NCBI GenBank assembly: GCA_046328575.1
Contig: JAXLWI010000007.1
Location: 33,905 to 97,904 of the forward strand
DNA: 64,000 nucleotides
Reading direction: 5' to 3'
From: JAGOBP01 sp046328575
Lineage (GTDB): Bacteria; Chloroflexota; Anaerolineae; Fen-1058
Shown: positions 25,683 to 34,439 of the stretch, in pieces
How the letters are laid out: the number at the start of each line of letters is the position of its first letter
Position numbering within the stretch: the stretch's first letter is position 1
Position numbers and translations under genes: made by a program
The notes under the pieces: generated by a model
Told to the model about the DNA's origin: nothing
Seen by the model: only the letters and a program-made list of their open reading frames with translations
The model's database searches: none

Positions 25683-25801
25683 ATGTGTTTGTGATTGCAG
25701 GCGCGTTGTTTCTGGTGGGAACGTTCGGTTGGTATGTGTGGCTGACCAATCGCGAGGCGAAAGCGGCCCCAGCAAAAGAAGAGCCCAAAGCCGAGGGTTA
25801 G
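25679..25801 (+). CDS. Small single-helix membrane protein (40 residues)
   Basis: The start overlaps the GNAT stop (ATGA). The peptide has one transmembrane helix (VFVIAGALFLVGTFGWYVW) and an Ala/Lys/Glu/Pro tail. Four bases at the end overlap the convergent solute-binding protein gene. Translational coupling and the hydrophobic pattern make it likely real; function unknown. Confidence 0.55.
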   Translation: MNVFVIAGALFLVGTFGWYVWLTNREAKAAPAKEEPKAEG

Positions 25802-26640
25802 GGGCCACTGATCAAGAACGCTTGGCCGTTTGAATTGTAACTATACACGTAGGTTTGGCCTTCGATCAAATTTCCGGTTTGATCGAAGGCGTATTTGTTA
25901 CCCAGGCCCACGTAAGCCGTGCCCCACAATGCCTCAGCTAACCCGGCGCGATCGACGGAGTGCACACGCTCCAACGCCTTGAAGATCAGATACATCATAT
26001 CGTAAGTCTGTAATGCGATCGGGCCAGCGTGCGTACCGTCGAGCGGGATGAGATTGTAACTCTTGACGAAGTCGTCGGCCGCTGGCAATGTCGCGGGATC
26101 GGGGACGTTGCTGACAAACGTTACCGCATCGTCCGACCAACGAGCGGCGACAGCCTGGCCGACGCGCAGCATCGGCCCGTCGCATGACGCAGGTGTATCG
26201 GTAATTTCTATCGCGACGAGTGGCATCCGCGCCTGACAATATTCAGCCCAGGCAGCTTCCGTGGCAGTGGGGCGATAGTGTCCGATGACGGCCACGACTT
26301 GTGGGTCGGCGATCAGTTGCCGAGCGGCTGTCACCGCCCGATCGGTTTCACCACGATCGTCGAGCGCGACGAGTTCCAATCGATAGCCGTTGACACCGCC
26401 CTGAGCGTTGATCTCGCGGATCGCAAGGCGCGCAGCATAGACCGCTTCGTAACCAACGAGGCGATAGCGCCCTTCAAACGGTGCAACAAGGCCGATCTTG
26501 ACAACGGGTTGAGTTGCGGCGCACGCGGTCAGAACGAGGGACAACACGACAGAGAGAATGAGAGCTAGAGAGATGGAGTGAGTTCGCCTGCTCCGTCCCA
26601 CTGTCTCATCGACGCTCTGCCGTGCAGTCTTTATTTGCAT
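25798..26640 (-). CDS. Type I periplasmic-binding-like lipoprotein (branched-chain amino-acid type), short
   Basis: A 280-residue protein from the ATG at 26640. A lipoprotein signal (LILSVVLSLVLTACAATQ) is followed by the Leu/Ile/Val-binding family start VVKIGLVAPFEGRYRLVGYEAVYAARLAI, given here in parts: KIGLVAPFEG and YAARLAIREINAQGG. The C-terminal YDMMYLIFKALERV and LIEGQTYVY fit the last lobe. The family is normally 350-400 residues; the middle between residues about 160 and 185 seems shortened, so a full second lobe may be missing. The start overlaps the mltG stop by 10 bases, showing coupling. No permease genes are near, so it may be a sensor or orphan binder. Confidence 0.8.
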   Translation of the reverse strand: MQIKTARQSVDETVGRSRRTHSISLALILSVVLSLVLTACAATQPVVKIGLVAPFEGRYRLVGYEAVYAARLAIREINAQGGVNGYRLELVALDDRGETDRAVTAARQLIADPQVVAVIGHYRPTATEAAWAEYCQARMPLVAIEITDTPASCDGPMLRVGQAVAARWSDDAVTFVSNVPDPATLPAADDFVKSYNLIPLDGTHAGPIALQTYDMMYLIFKALERVHSVDRAGLAEALWGTAYVGLGNKYAFDQTGNLIEGQTYVYSYNSNGQAFLISGP

Positions 26641-27770
26641 TCGTTGGCGATTTGCTCTTCCAGCGTCTTGGCAAACACGTGTGTGCCGTCTTGTGAACAC
26701 GACGCGCGGAAGTAATAGTAGTTGTGCTTCTCTGGATAGATGGCGGCTTTGATAGACGCAAGGGCTGGGTTATCGATCGGGCCGGGCGTCAACCCCGGGT
26801 TGCGATACAAGTTGTATGGCGAATCCACGCCCTGATAATCGTCCTGGGTGATCTGCGGCCACCACGTCTTGGGATCGCGTGTGTTGCCCAACGCATACTG
26901 CACAGTGGGATCAGCATCCAGCGCGATGCCGTCGGTCAAACGATTGAAGTATACACCCGCAATGGTCGGTCGCTCAGCTTCGACGGCCGCTTCTCGTTCG
27001 ACGATCGATGCGAGGCGGATCGCGTCAAACAGCGTGCGGCCCTGTGCCTGCAAGTCGGCGCGCATCTGCTTCGTCACTTGTTTATCGAAGTTGCGCAGCG
27101 CCGTGGCGATGATCTCTCGCGCAGATACTTTGTCTTTGGGAATGCCGTACGTGTCCGGGAACACATAGCCGTTCAGCGATGCGCCCGCGGGCAGATCATT
27201 CAAAAACGAGAACTGTGCCTTCCAGGCCGAGGCGTCTTTCATCAACGCTAGAAACTCGGTGGCGCTGATCGGCACTTGCGCGGCGAGTGCGTCCGCGATC
27301 TCTTCAATGCGCTGGCCCTGCGGAATGCGCACCTGCACTTCGGCCACGCGGCCTTCTTGCAACGCCTGCGCGATCTGCGGAATGTTCATCGTCTGGTTGA
27401 GTTGGAAATCGCCCGCTTCGATCCCGGCATCCAGCCCGTTATATTGCAAATAACGTTTGAATAGATCGGGGTCTTTGATCAGGCCCATCGATTGCAACCG
27501 ATTCGCGATTGCGCCCAGACCCTCGCCCGATTCGATCTTGAACTCGATCGGGGTGGCGTCTTTACCGGCAGCGGCTGTCAGATCGCCCGCGCGCGTGTTG
27601 AGATAGATCGACAGCACGAAACCTTGCAAATCCTTAGGTGCGGCCAGTTGAATGCCGCCGCCCAGATTGCCACCGCGCCCCAGCGTAAGTGAGACGACGG
27701 TCGCGACTGCGCCACACACCAGCGCGATGGTAATGAGGAAGACGATTAGGCGTTTAGTTTTTCGTTTCAT
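26631..27770 (-). CDS. mltG: Endolytic transglycosylase MltG
   Basis: A 379-residue protein with an N-terminal membrane anchor (LIVFLITIALVCGAVATVV), a LysM-like subdomain (IESGEGLGAIANRLQSMGLI, about residues 79-98) and the catalytic YceG domain: ASIVEREAAVEAERPTIAGV holds the catalytic Glu, and SPYNLYRNPGLTPGPIDNP is the conserved loop. It cuts growing peptidoglycan strands outside the membrane. It is followed by ruvX upstream in the same direction, a common mltG-ruvX pairing. Confidence 0.95.
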   Translation of the reverse strand: MKRKTKRLIVFLITIALVCGAVATVVSLTLGRGGNLGGGIQLAAPKDLQGFVLSIYLNTRAGDLTAAAGKDATPIEFKIESGEGLGAIANRLQSMGLIKDPDLFKRYLQYNGLDAGIEAGDFQLNQTMNIPQIAQALQEGRVAEVQVRIPQGQRIEEIADALAAQVPISATEFLALMKDASAWKAQFSFLNDLPAGASLNGYVFPDTYGIPKDKVSAREIIATALRNFDKQVTKQMRADLQAQGRTLFDAIRLASIVEREAAVEAERPTIAGVYFNRLTDGIALDADPTVQYALGNTRDPKTWWPQITQDDYQGVDSPYNLYRNPGLTPGPIDNPALASIKAAIYPEKHNYYYFRASCSQDGTHVFAKTLEEQIANECK

Positions 27771-27817
27771 GAATGAGTTCGTTAGTGATTTAGTGAGATA
27801 GTGCGGTAGTTGAGCAC

Positions 27818-28243
27818 CTAACCGGCACGATCATTGTTCATTGCATCGAGGTATTCTTGCAGGATGATGGCCGCGGCGGCTGAATCGATGTCGCCTTTGC
27901 GGCGCGGTTTGCGTGATGACGCCGCCAAACGTTCCTCGGCGTCCACCGATGAGAACCGCTCGTCCCAAAAATCAATCGGGAGGCCGAGGGCCGCTTGCAA
28001 CTCATCGGCATAACGCCGCACCCGGCGCGCTTGCGGTCCTTCTTCGTTGCGCAGCGTCTTCGGCAAACCGGCGACGATCTTTTCGATCTGCTGTTCGCGG
28101 CACACCGTCGCCAGCCGCACAAAATCCTCTTTCTTCGACGCCCGCGTGAGTGTCAACAACGGCCGCGCCAACGTCCGCGTTTCATCGCTGATGGCGACCC
28201 CGATCCGTTTCTCTCCGATATCCAGTCCAAGCCAGCGGCTCAT
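27818..28243 (-). CDS. ruvX: Putative Holliday junction resolvase RuvX/YqgF
   Basis: A 141-residue RNase H-fold nuclease. LGLDIGEKRIGVAISD (about residues 5-20) carries the first catalytic Asp, WDERFSSVDAEERL (about 93-106) the Glu and Asp motif, and DIDSAAAAIILQEYL (about 118-132) the last Asp. It is linked to rRNA maturation and recombination in other bacteria. It starts one base after the stop of the baseplate-J-like gene. Confidence 0.95.
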   Translation of the reverse strand: MSRWLGLDIGEKRIGVAISDETRTLARPLLTLTRASKKEDFVRLATVCREQQIEKIVAGLPKTLRNEEGPQARRVRRYADELQAALGLPIDFWDERFSSVDAEERLAASSRKPRRKGDIDSAAAAIILQEYLDAMNNDRAG

Positions 28244-28244
28244 C

Positions 28245-29780
28245 TCAGCCCGCCGGATTCACTTCGGTATGGATGCGGAAACTCAGCCACGGCATCCACG
28301 GGAACCACGCCGGATAAATGCTGATATCGGGATCACGCTTAAGCGGCAGCGCTTGCTTCAACAGATCGCGCGCTTCATCCAGCGGCTTGCCCGTGATGCG
28401 GCGCGTAGCCTGATTCACGTTGAGATCGGCCGCGGTGTAACCCACGCCCTGCATGACAAACTGATAGAGCTTATCGGAACCGGGCACTGGCCCCGCCGCG
28501 CCCCGTTGATAACTCAACCCTTGCGGGATCAATTCATAGCCAGCTGGCGATTGTTTCTGCATAGCGTCGAACACCAACGCGTTTGCGTCTTCGCTGGCGA
28601 CTTTCAGTACGGTGTACTCGACCCGCATGAGCAACGTCAGTTGATCGGCCTGCTCGGTAATCTCGTGATCGAATGTCTCTTCGAGAATATTGCCACCCAA
28701 CGATTCAGGAATCAAAAATTCGTTTTCGGACAGTTGCGCCTGCAATTGACGCAGCGCCGCTTCGCGCAACTTGGGTTTGATCTGTTCACGCGCTGTATCA
28801 CGATCGGCCGAGTTAACCGACTGGACTTCGCGCTCGCCGCCGCCGCTGAGTGGTTCTGGGTTGCTGACGCGCACGGCTAACGCGGCCACGCCTTCTACTT
28901 CGTTGATGAAGTTGGCGGGCACATTTCCCGCGGCTCCCAGATCGACGGCCTCAACGCGGCCCGTTGCTTGTGCGCCAATACCGGCTGGCACTGGCACATC
29001 ATCGGTGACGATGAAGCGCACCGCTTGGCCCGTTGCCGTAGTTCGGACGGCTGTGCCTTTTCCGACAGTCACGGGCGCATTGAGTTGATTCACAAAGATC
29101 ACGGTGCCCGATGCACGTGACGCGGGAATACCTTTCTTGCCCGTCGTCGGCACGGTGATCATTTCGCGCACGATGGTGGTGACTTCGGCCGCGGGCACAT
29201 GGGCGGTGGCTGCATCCGCTTCCTCGGCTTCCGGATCGGCGATGACATTGATAGTGACCACAATCTGTTGTGAGCTGGGCACTAGCGTGATCTCGGCGCT
29301 GGGGATGATTGCCACGGCGGCCACACTCAACACGACCAGCACAATCAACAACAGCAGCACTTTGACCAGCTGCCAAGCCGGATGACGTTTGCGCGCCTGA
29401 ACATCGGCTTGATTGCGTTCTTCGGCGGCGCGCTGCGCCTCGCGGCGTTTGCGGGCCGAGGGCTGCCACGGCTTGAGTTCGTCATCTTCGTCGACGGGCT
29501 TATGCCACTGCGCTTTCCGCTGGGCCGCCTCAACCGATCGGAATACGGGCAGACCCAGTTCGCGGGCCGACATGCGGATTTCGCCTTCCGTCGAGACGAG
29601 GGCAACTTCCAATTTATTCGTCTCGGCAAAACGCTTGATCACGTGCAGATCGACCGACTTACGCAGCGACGGCGAATCCCACGGTACGACGAGGATCACG
29701 CGCCCTTCGGCGATCAGCGCCAACCGATCGCGAATGCTGTGAATGTCGTCGTAATCTTCGAGTTCGAGGATATGATCCAT
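28245..29780 (-). CDS. Baseplate J-like membrane protein
   Basis: A 511-residue protein. Residues 1-90 form a globular cytoplasmic domain (RDRLALIAEGRVILVVPWDS), followed by a charged linker and one transmembrane helix (about residues 137-160, VKVLLLLIVLVVLSVAAVAII). The outside part has the baseplate_J-type repeats (TVIFVNQLNAPVTVGKGTAV; TGRVEAVDLGAAGNVPANFI). Such proteins are common in Chloroflexota and Firmicutes without phage genes nearby; a cell-envelope role is likely but unproven. It is the first gene of a leftward operon with ruvX and mltG. Confidence 0.78.
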   Translation of the reverse strand: MDHILELEDYDDIHSIRDRLALIAEGRVILVVPWDSPSLRKSVDLHVIKRFAETNKLEVALVSTEGEIRMSARELGLPVFRSVEAAQRKAQWHKPVDEDDELKPWQPSARKRREAQRAAEERNQADVQARKRHPAWQLVKVLLLLIVLVVLSVAAVAIIPSAEITLVPSSQQIVVTINVIADPEAEEADAATAHVPAAEVTTIVREMITVPTTGKKGIPASRASGTVIFVNQLNAPVTVGKGTAVRTTATGQAVRFIVTDDVPVPAGIGAQATGRVEAVDLGAAGNVPANFINEVEGVAALAVRVSNPEPLSGGGEREVQSVNSADRDTAREQIKPKLREAALRQLQAQLSENEFLIPESLGGNILEETFDHEITEQADQLTLLMRVEYTVLKVASEDANALVFDAMQKQSPAGYELIPQGLSYQRGAAGPVPGSDKLYQFVMQGVGYTAADLNVNQATRRITGKPLDEARDLLKQALPLKRDPDISIYPAWFPWMPWLSFRIHTEVNPAG

Positions 29781-29830
29781 AGCAGTGTATAGGGCGACCC
29801 AAGCCGCGGTCGCCCCGATAAAGTGCGGCT

Positions 29831-29839
29831 ATTTTACCA
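29831..29839 (-). promoter_or_regulatory. Extended -10 promoter for the baseplate-J operon
   Basis: Minus strand TGGTAAAAT, 51 bases before the ATG at 29780. A GGGCGACC/GGTCGCCC hairpin (29792-29815) lies in the leader. Confidence 0.55.
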
Positions 29840-29871
29840 TGCCGAGTGATTCACGCAACTGCGGGGAGCAT

Positions 29872-29911
29872 GATCGAAAAACGAGCGGACTGCCCATGAC
29901 AGTCCGCTCGT
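29872..29911 (-). terminator. Rho-independent terminator for alaS
   Basis: Arms CGAGCGGACTG and CAGTCCGCTCG around 7 bases; on the minus strand TTTTTCG follows, about 100 bases after the alaS stop. Confidence 0.85.
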
Positions 29912-30006
29912 TCGTTGTGTTGAGATTGTCACCCTCTCCCTGTTTTGGGAGAGGGCGGCGCGCAGCGCCGGGTCGAAGATGCCGCATGCTTCTGGCGGCG
30001 CGAGGG

Positions 30007-32946
30007 CTACTGCACCACTCCCGCCACAATCGCCTTCACGCTCTCCAACGCCTCGATCAACTTCGACGCATCCTTGCCGCCCGCCTGCGCGAGGTTGGGG
30101 CGACCGCCACCGCCGCCGCCGATGTGGGCCGCCGCCTGCCGAACGATCTTACCCGCATCGAGGCCGCGTTCGATCAGGTCTTGCGTCACCGCCACCAGCA
30201 ACGACGGCTTGCCATCAAACACTGCGCCGAGCGCGACGACGCCCGATCCGAGTTTGGCTCGCGCCCAATCGCTCATCTCGCGCAGCATGTCCACATCCAG
30301 CGCACCGACTTTGACCGATAGCACCTGCACCCCGTTAACGGCCTCGGTCCGATCGAGCATGGCTTCGAAGTCGCGCTTCGCTTGCTCGCGCCGCACCTTC
30401 GCCAGTTCCTTCTCAATCGACTGCGACTGCTCCAACACTTCCAGCACCTTGCGCTCGATCTCGTCCGGCGCAGCCTTTAAATACGCCGCCGCATTCTGCA
30501 ACTTCTTCAAACGCGCCTGAATATACTGCGACGCGCCCCGCCCCGTCAGCGCCTCGATGCGGCGCACGCCCGCGCCTACGCTGCTCTCCGACACGATCAG
30601 CAGCTGCCCGATCTCGGCGGTCTGCGAAACGTGCGTGCCGCCGCACAATTCCATGCTGACCGGTTTTTCTTCGGGGTAGCCCGTGCGAATCACGCGCACC
30701 ACATCGCCGTACTTCTCGCCGAACAGCGCCATCGCGCCTTCGGCCACCGCGTCCTTATAGTTCCTGTGCAGCACCAGCACTGGATAGTTCGCCAAAATCA
30801 AATTGTTGACGTTGTTGCCGATGATGTCGAGTTCGTCTTGCGTCAACATCGAGCCGTGCGTAAAGTCGAAGCGCAACCGATCGGGTGCGACGAGCGACCC
30901 GGCTTGCTGCACATGCTGACCCAACACATACCGTAACTGCGCTTGCAGCAAGTGCGTGGCCGTGTGATTGCGCATGATGTCCAAGCGTCGATCGTAATCG
31001 ACCAACGCCCAGCATTCATCGCCGCACTTGGGCTTGCCCGCCTTCACCGTGCCCACATGCACAATGAGACCCGGCACTGGACGGCGCGTATCGGTCACGG
31101 TCACTTCCCAATCGGGATCGCTGGTCACGCCGGAATAGTGCGTAATCACGCCCACATCGGACACCTGCCCACCCGACTCGACGTAGAACGGCGTGGACGG
31201 CAGCACGATTTCAACGCTATCGCCCGTCTCGGCGTGATCGACGCTCGCGCCGTTCACCACCAACCCGATCACGCTGGTTTCCATCTCGGGCGCGGAGTAC
31301 GGATCATGTTCAACGCCGTGCTCATCGATGATGCCCTGATCGATCAACGACTGCTTGAGTTGTTGATAGACCGCCAACGATGCTGCTTCGCCTTCAAACT
31401 TTGTCGCCGCCGCGGCCTTCTCGCGCTGCTCATTCATCGCTGTTTGGAAGCCTGCTTCATCGACGGTGTAACCGCGTTCCAGTGCGATGTCTTTGGTGAT
31501 CTCGACCGACAGGCCGAATGTATCGTAGAGTTTGAACGCTTCCACGCCGGGGACTACGCGGCTATCTCGATTGGCCTCCAACACCTCGTCGAGTTTGCTG
31601 AGGCCCAGATCGAGCGTGCGATGGAAGCGTTTCTCTTCATCAGTAATCGTATAGAGAATGTGTTCACGCCGGTCGCGCAGTTCGTGATAGTGCGCACCCA
31701 TCGTCTCGATCACCACGTCGGCGATCTCGGCCATGAAGGGCCGATCGAAACCGATCTTGCGCCCAAAGCGCGCCGCGCGCCGCAGGATCATGCGCAACAC
31801 GTAATTGCGGCCCACATTGCCGGGCAGCGCCCCATCGGCGATGAGGAAAGCTGCCGCGCGCGCGTGATCGGCAATTACGCGATACGCCACCAGGTTCTCT
31901 TCCACTTCGGCGTCGGAGTGACCCGTCAACTTCTGCGTGCGCTGAATCAGCGGCGTAAACAGATCGGTCTTGTAGTTGGAATCGACGTTCTGCAAGATCG
32001 ACACGATGCGCTCGAAGCCCATGCCGGTATCGACGTGCTTGGCAGGCAGCGGATGCAGTTCGGTCGGGCCGGTGCGTTGATATTGAATGAACACCAGATT
32101 CCAGATTTCCAGGTAACGCGCACAATCGCCGTTGACGCGACACACATGGCCGGGCACATGCTGCTTGTTGCAGTATTCCGCACCGCGATCGAAGTGAATC
32201 TCGCTATCGGGACCGCACGGTCCGATCTCGGCCATTTCCCAGAAGTTCTCTTTGCGCCCGAAAAACAGCAAGTGTGACTTATCGAAGCCGGGCTGCTTGC
32301 GCCAGTAATTGGCTGCTTCATCGTCGCGTGGAATAACGCTCTGCTCGTCTTCAAAGCACGTCGCCCACAACTTGTCTTTGGGCAAGCCCCATACTTCGGT
32401 CAGCAATTCCCAGGCCCAGGCGATGGCTTCCTTTTTGTAATAATCGCCAAACGACCAGTTGCCCAACATCTCAAACAGCGTGTGGTGCGTCGTATCGCGC
32501 CCCACATCGTCGAGGTCGTTGTGCTTGCCCGCCACACGCATGCACTTCTGCGAGTCGGCGACGCGCGTATAGGGGCGCGTGCCCAAACCGACGAATACGT
32601 CCTTGAACTGCACCATGCCTGAGTTGGTGAACAACAACGTATTATCGCCCGCCGGGATCAGCGGCATCGACGGAACGATCGTGTGGCCGCGCTCGCGCAT
32701 GAAGTTCAAGAATTGATCGCGAATCTCGGCACTACTAGGCACTCGATCGGCCTTCGCTGGTCCGATCGGTTTGGCGGCGGCCTTAGGTGCAGTCGCTTTC
32801 TTGGGCACGGCTGGTTTCTTAGACGCTGTCACTTTCTTAGGCGCGGCTGTTTTCTTAGGAGCAACCGCCTTTTTCACGGCGGCCTTCTTCGCCGTCGGCT
32901 TGAGTGTCTTGGATGATTTCTTAGGTGTTGCGGCTTTCTTCACCAT
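30007..32946 (-). CDS. alaS: Alanyl-tRNA synthetase with Lys/Ala/Pro-rich N-terminal extension
   Basis: A 979-residue protein. Residues 1-70 are an unusual low-complexity basic tail (KKAAVKKAVAPKKTAAPKK), similar to histone H1-like tails. The enzyme proper starts near residue 71 (SSAEIRDQFLNFM) and is complete: class II core (GTRPYTRVADSQKCMRVAGK), editing domain with HTATHLL and CGGTH zinc/catalytic motifs (about 670 and 770), and a C-Ala domain with the glycine-rich GGGGGGRPNLAQAGG. It charges tRNA-Ala and edits Ser/Gly errors. ATG 32946 gives the tail; I see no other start between tail and core, so the extension appears to be translated. Confidence 0.95.
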   Translation of the reverse strand: MVKKAATPKKSSKTLKPTAKKAAVKKAVAPKKTAAPKKVTASKKPAVPKKATAPKAAAKPIGPAKADRVPSSAEIRDQFLNFMRERGHTIVPSMPLIPAGDNTLLFTNSGMVQFKDVFVGLGTRPYTRVADSQKCMRVAGKHNDLDDVGRDTTHHTLFEMLGNWSFGDYYKKEAIAWAWELLTEVWGLPKDKLWATCFEDEQSVIPRDDEAANYWRKQPGFDKSHLLFFGRKENFWEMAEIGPCGPDSEIHFDRGAEYCNKQHVPGHVCRVNGDCARYLEIWNLVFIQYQRTGPTELHPLPAKHVDTGMGFERIVSILQNVDSNYKTDLFTPLIQRTQKLTGHSDAEVEENLVAYRVIADHARAAAFLIADGALPGNVGRNYVLRMILRRAARFGRKIGFDRPFMAEIADVVIETMGAHYHELRDRREHILYTITDEEKRFHRTLDLGLSKLDEVLEANRDSRVVPGVEAFKLYDTFGLSVEITKDIALERGYTVDEAGFQTAMNEQREKAAAATKFEGEAASLAVYQQLKQSLIDQGIIDEHGVEHDPYSAPEMETSVIGLVVNGASVDHAETGDSVEIVLPSTPFYVESGGQVSDVGVITHYSGVTSDPDWEVTVTDTRRPVPGLIVHVGTVKAGKPKCGDECWALVDYDRRLDIMRNHTATHLLQAQLRYVLGQHVQQAGSLVAPDRLRFDFTHGSMLTQDELDIIGNNVNNLILANYPVLVLHRNYKDAVAEGAMALFGEKYGDVVRVIRTGYPEEKPVSMELCGGTHVSQTAEIGQLLIVSESSVGAGVRRIEALTGRGASQYIQARLKKLQNAAAYLKAAPDEIERKVLEVLEQSQSIEKELAKVRREQAKRDFEAMLDRTEAVNGVQVLSVKVGALDVDMLREMSDWARAKLGSGVVALGAVFDGKPSLLVAVTQDLIERGLDAGKIVRQAAAHIGGGGGGRPNLAQAGGKDASKLIEALESVKAIVAGVVQ

Positions 32947-32973
32947 GCGGGCCTCTTCGTCTCCACGGATAGG

Positions 32974-32999
32974 GAGAGACGTTCCGGAGAACGTCTCTC
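32974..32999. repeat. 10-bp perfect hairpin in the alaS leader
   Basis: GAGAGACGTT and AACGTCTCTC around 6 bases, 28-53 bases upstream of the alaS ATG. It could be a leader hairpin or an operator; no T-box motif is visible. Confidence 0.55.
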
Positions 33000-33048
33000 A
33001 TACGCGACATTGTACTATAAAAGTGGCCGATGGATCAAAGCGCGCATG

Positions 33049-33057
33049 TGCTATAAT
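33049..33057 (+). promoter_or_regulatory. Extended -10 promoter for tyrS
   Basis: TGCTATAAT, 93 bases before the tyrS ATG; the leader is almost filled by a palindromic repeat (33062-33129). Confidence 0.55.
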
Positions 33058-33061
33058 TCCA

Positions 33062-33129
33062 AGCGCCAAGACGCCAAGCACGCAAAGTCGACGCGGGGTT
33101 CTGCGCGGTCTTTGTGCCTTGGCGGTTAA
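33062..33129. repeat. Dispersed palindromic element in the tyrS leader
   Basis: CGCCAAGACGCCAAGCACGC and the inverted CTTTGTGCCTTGGCGGTTAA. The CGCCAAG/CTTGGCG with CGCAAAG/CTTTG pattern is a known type of intergenic palindrome in many bacterial genomes. Confidence 0.7.
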
Positions 33130-33149
33130 TATTTGTGGAGCGATCATCC

Positions 33150-34376
33150 ATGATGTCGATTGACGAACAAGTTGCTCTGTTGATGCAGGGCACGGACTAT
33201 GGCGACGAGCAGGTCAAGCAGGCCATGGCGCGCGAGTTGAAAGAGCGCCTCATCGAGGCCGAGAAAACCGGTCGGCCGTTGAAGGTCTACTGCGGCTTCG
33301 ATCCAACTTCGAGCGATCTGCATTTGGGGCACACCATCCCCATGCGCAAACTGCGCCAATTTCAAGAACTGGGCCATGAGGTCACGTTCCTCATCGGCAA
33401 CTACACGTCACTGATCGGCGATCCGTCTGATAAGGACAAACTGCGGCCGCAGCTCACGCCGGAACAAGTGGCGCACAACGGTCAGACCTACGCCGAGCAA
33501 TCGTACAAGATTCTCGATCGCGCCAAAACGCGCGTGCGCTACAATGCCGAATGGCTGAGCAAACTCACGTTTGCCCAGTTGATAGAGCTTGGCTCGAACT
33601 TCACCATCCAGCAATTCATGACGCGCGATAATTTCAAACTGCGATGGGAGCGCAATGATCCCGTTTATTTACACGAATTGTTCTATGCGCTGATGCAGGG
33701 TTACGATGCCGTGGCACAGGAAACGGATGTGCAGGTGGGCGGCAGCGATCAGCTGTTCAACATCATCGTTGCGGGCCGCAAGATGCAGGAAGCCGTTGGG
33801 CAGAAGCCGCAGGTTGGCATTCTCATGGGCATCCTGCCCGGCACCGATGGTGTCGTGCGCATGTCCAAGAGTCTAGGCAATCACATTCCCATTCTGGCGA
33901 CGCCCGAAGATATGTACGGCAAGGTCATGAGTCTGCCCGACTCCGCCATGCCCATCTACTTCAAGCTCGTCTCGCGCTACACGCCCGCACAGATTGAGGC
34001 GATTGAGCGCGCGCTGGCCGACGGTTCGCGCCATCCGCGCGATATTAAGATGGAACTAGCGCGCGAAATCGTGACGATTTTCCATGACGCCGAGGGCGCG
34101 CAGGCGGGCGAGCAGCACTTCGTCAGCGTCTTCCAGCAGCATGCCCTGCCCGACGAAATGGACGAAGCGAAAGTCGCCGCGCCGATGACGCTGACCGATC
34201 TGCTGATTTTCGCGCAAGCGGCCAAGAGCAAGAACGAAGCCCGCCGCCTGATCGATCAGGGTGGCGTGAAACTCGACGGCGAAGTAATCGCCGAAGCGAT
34301 GAAGTCGATCGAAGTGAAGCAGCCCACGGTATTGCAGGTGGGCAAGCGCAAGTTTGTCAGGCTATTGCCAGCCTAA
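33150..34376 (+). CDS. tyrS: Tyrosyl-tRNA synthetase
   Basis: A 408-residue class I synthetase. VYCGFDPTSSDLHLGHTIPM (about residues 39-58) contains the HIGH motif (HLGH); VRMSKSLGNHI is the KMSKS loop (about 238-248); GSDQLFNIIVAG binds tyrosine; the last 65 residues are an S4 RNA-binding domain (ARRLIDQGGVKLDG). This wording is the TyrZ-like branch. The start at 33150 has GGAG 9 bases upstream. It charges tRNA-Tyr. Confidence 0.96.
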   Translation: MMSIDEQVALLMQGTDYGDEQVKQAMARELKERLIEAEKTGRPLKVYCGFDPTSSDLHLGHTIPMRKLRQFQELGHEVTFLIGNYTSLIGDPSDKDKLRPQLTPEQVAHNGQTYAEQSYKILDRAKTRVRYNAEWLSKLTFAQLIELGSNFTIQQFMTRDNFKLRWERNDPVYLHELFYALMQGYDAVAQETDVQVGGSDQLFNIIVAGRKMQEAVGQKPQVGILMGILPGTDGVVRMSKSLGNHIPILATPEDMYGKVMSLPDSAMPIYFKLVSRYTPAQIEAIERALADGSRHPRDIKMELAREIVTIFHDAEGAQAGEQHFVSVFQQHALPDEMDEAKVAAPMTLTDLLIFAQAAKSKNEARRLIDQGGVKLDGEVIAEAMKSIEVKQPTVLQVGKRKFVRLLPA

Positions 34377-34432
34377 CAAGTAATGAGTAACGAGTAATTG
34401 TCGAATTTACTTGTTACTCGTTACTCATTACG
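34377..34432. repeat. Palindromic repeat, family B, copy 1
   Basis: Built from AGTAATGAGTAACGAGTAA and the inverted TTACTCGTTACTCATTAC. It fills the whole tyrS-era gap, leaving no visible ribosome site for era. Confidence 0.8.
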
Positions 34433-34439
34433 AATCATC

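Noticed and set aside
28245..29780. Baseplate J-like gene as a sign of a prophage
   Set aside because: No other phage gene is near; it is in an operon with ruvX and mltG and such proteins are common in this group outside phages.
33001..33150. T-box riboswitch before tyrS or alaS
   Set aside because: I find no T-box sequence (AGGGTGGNACCGCG-like) nor specifier stem; the tyrS leader is a palindromic repeat.
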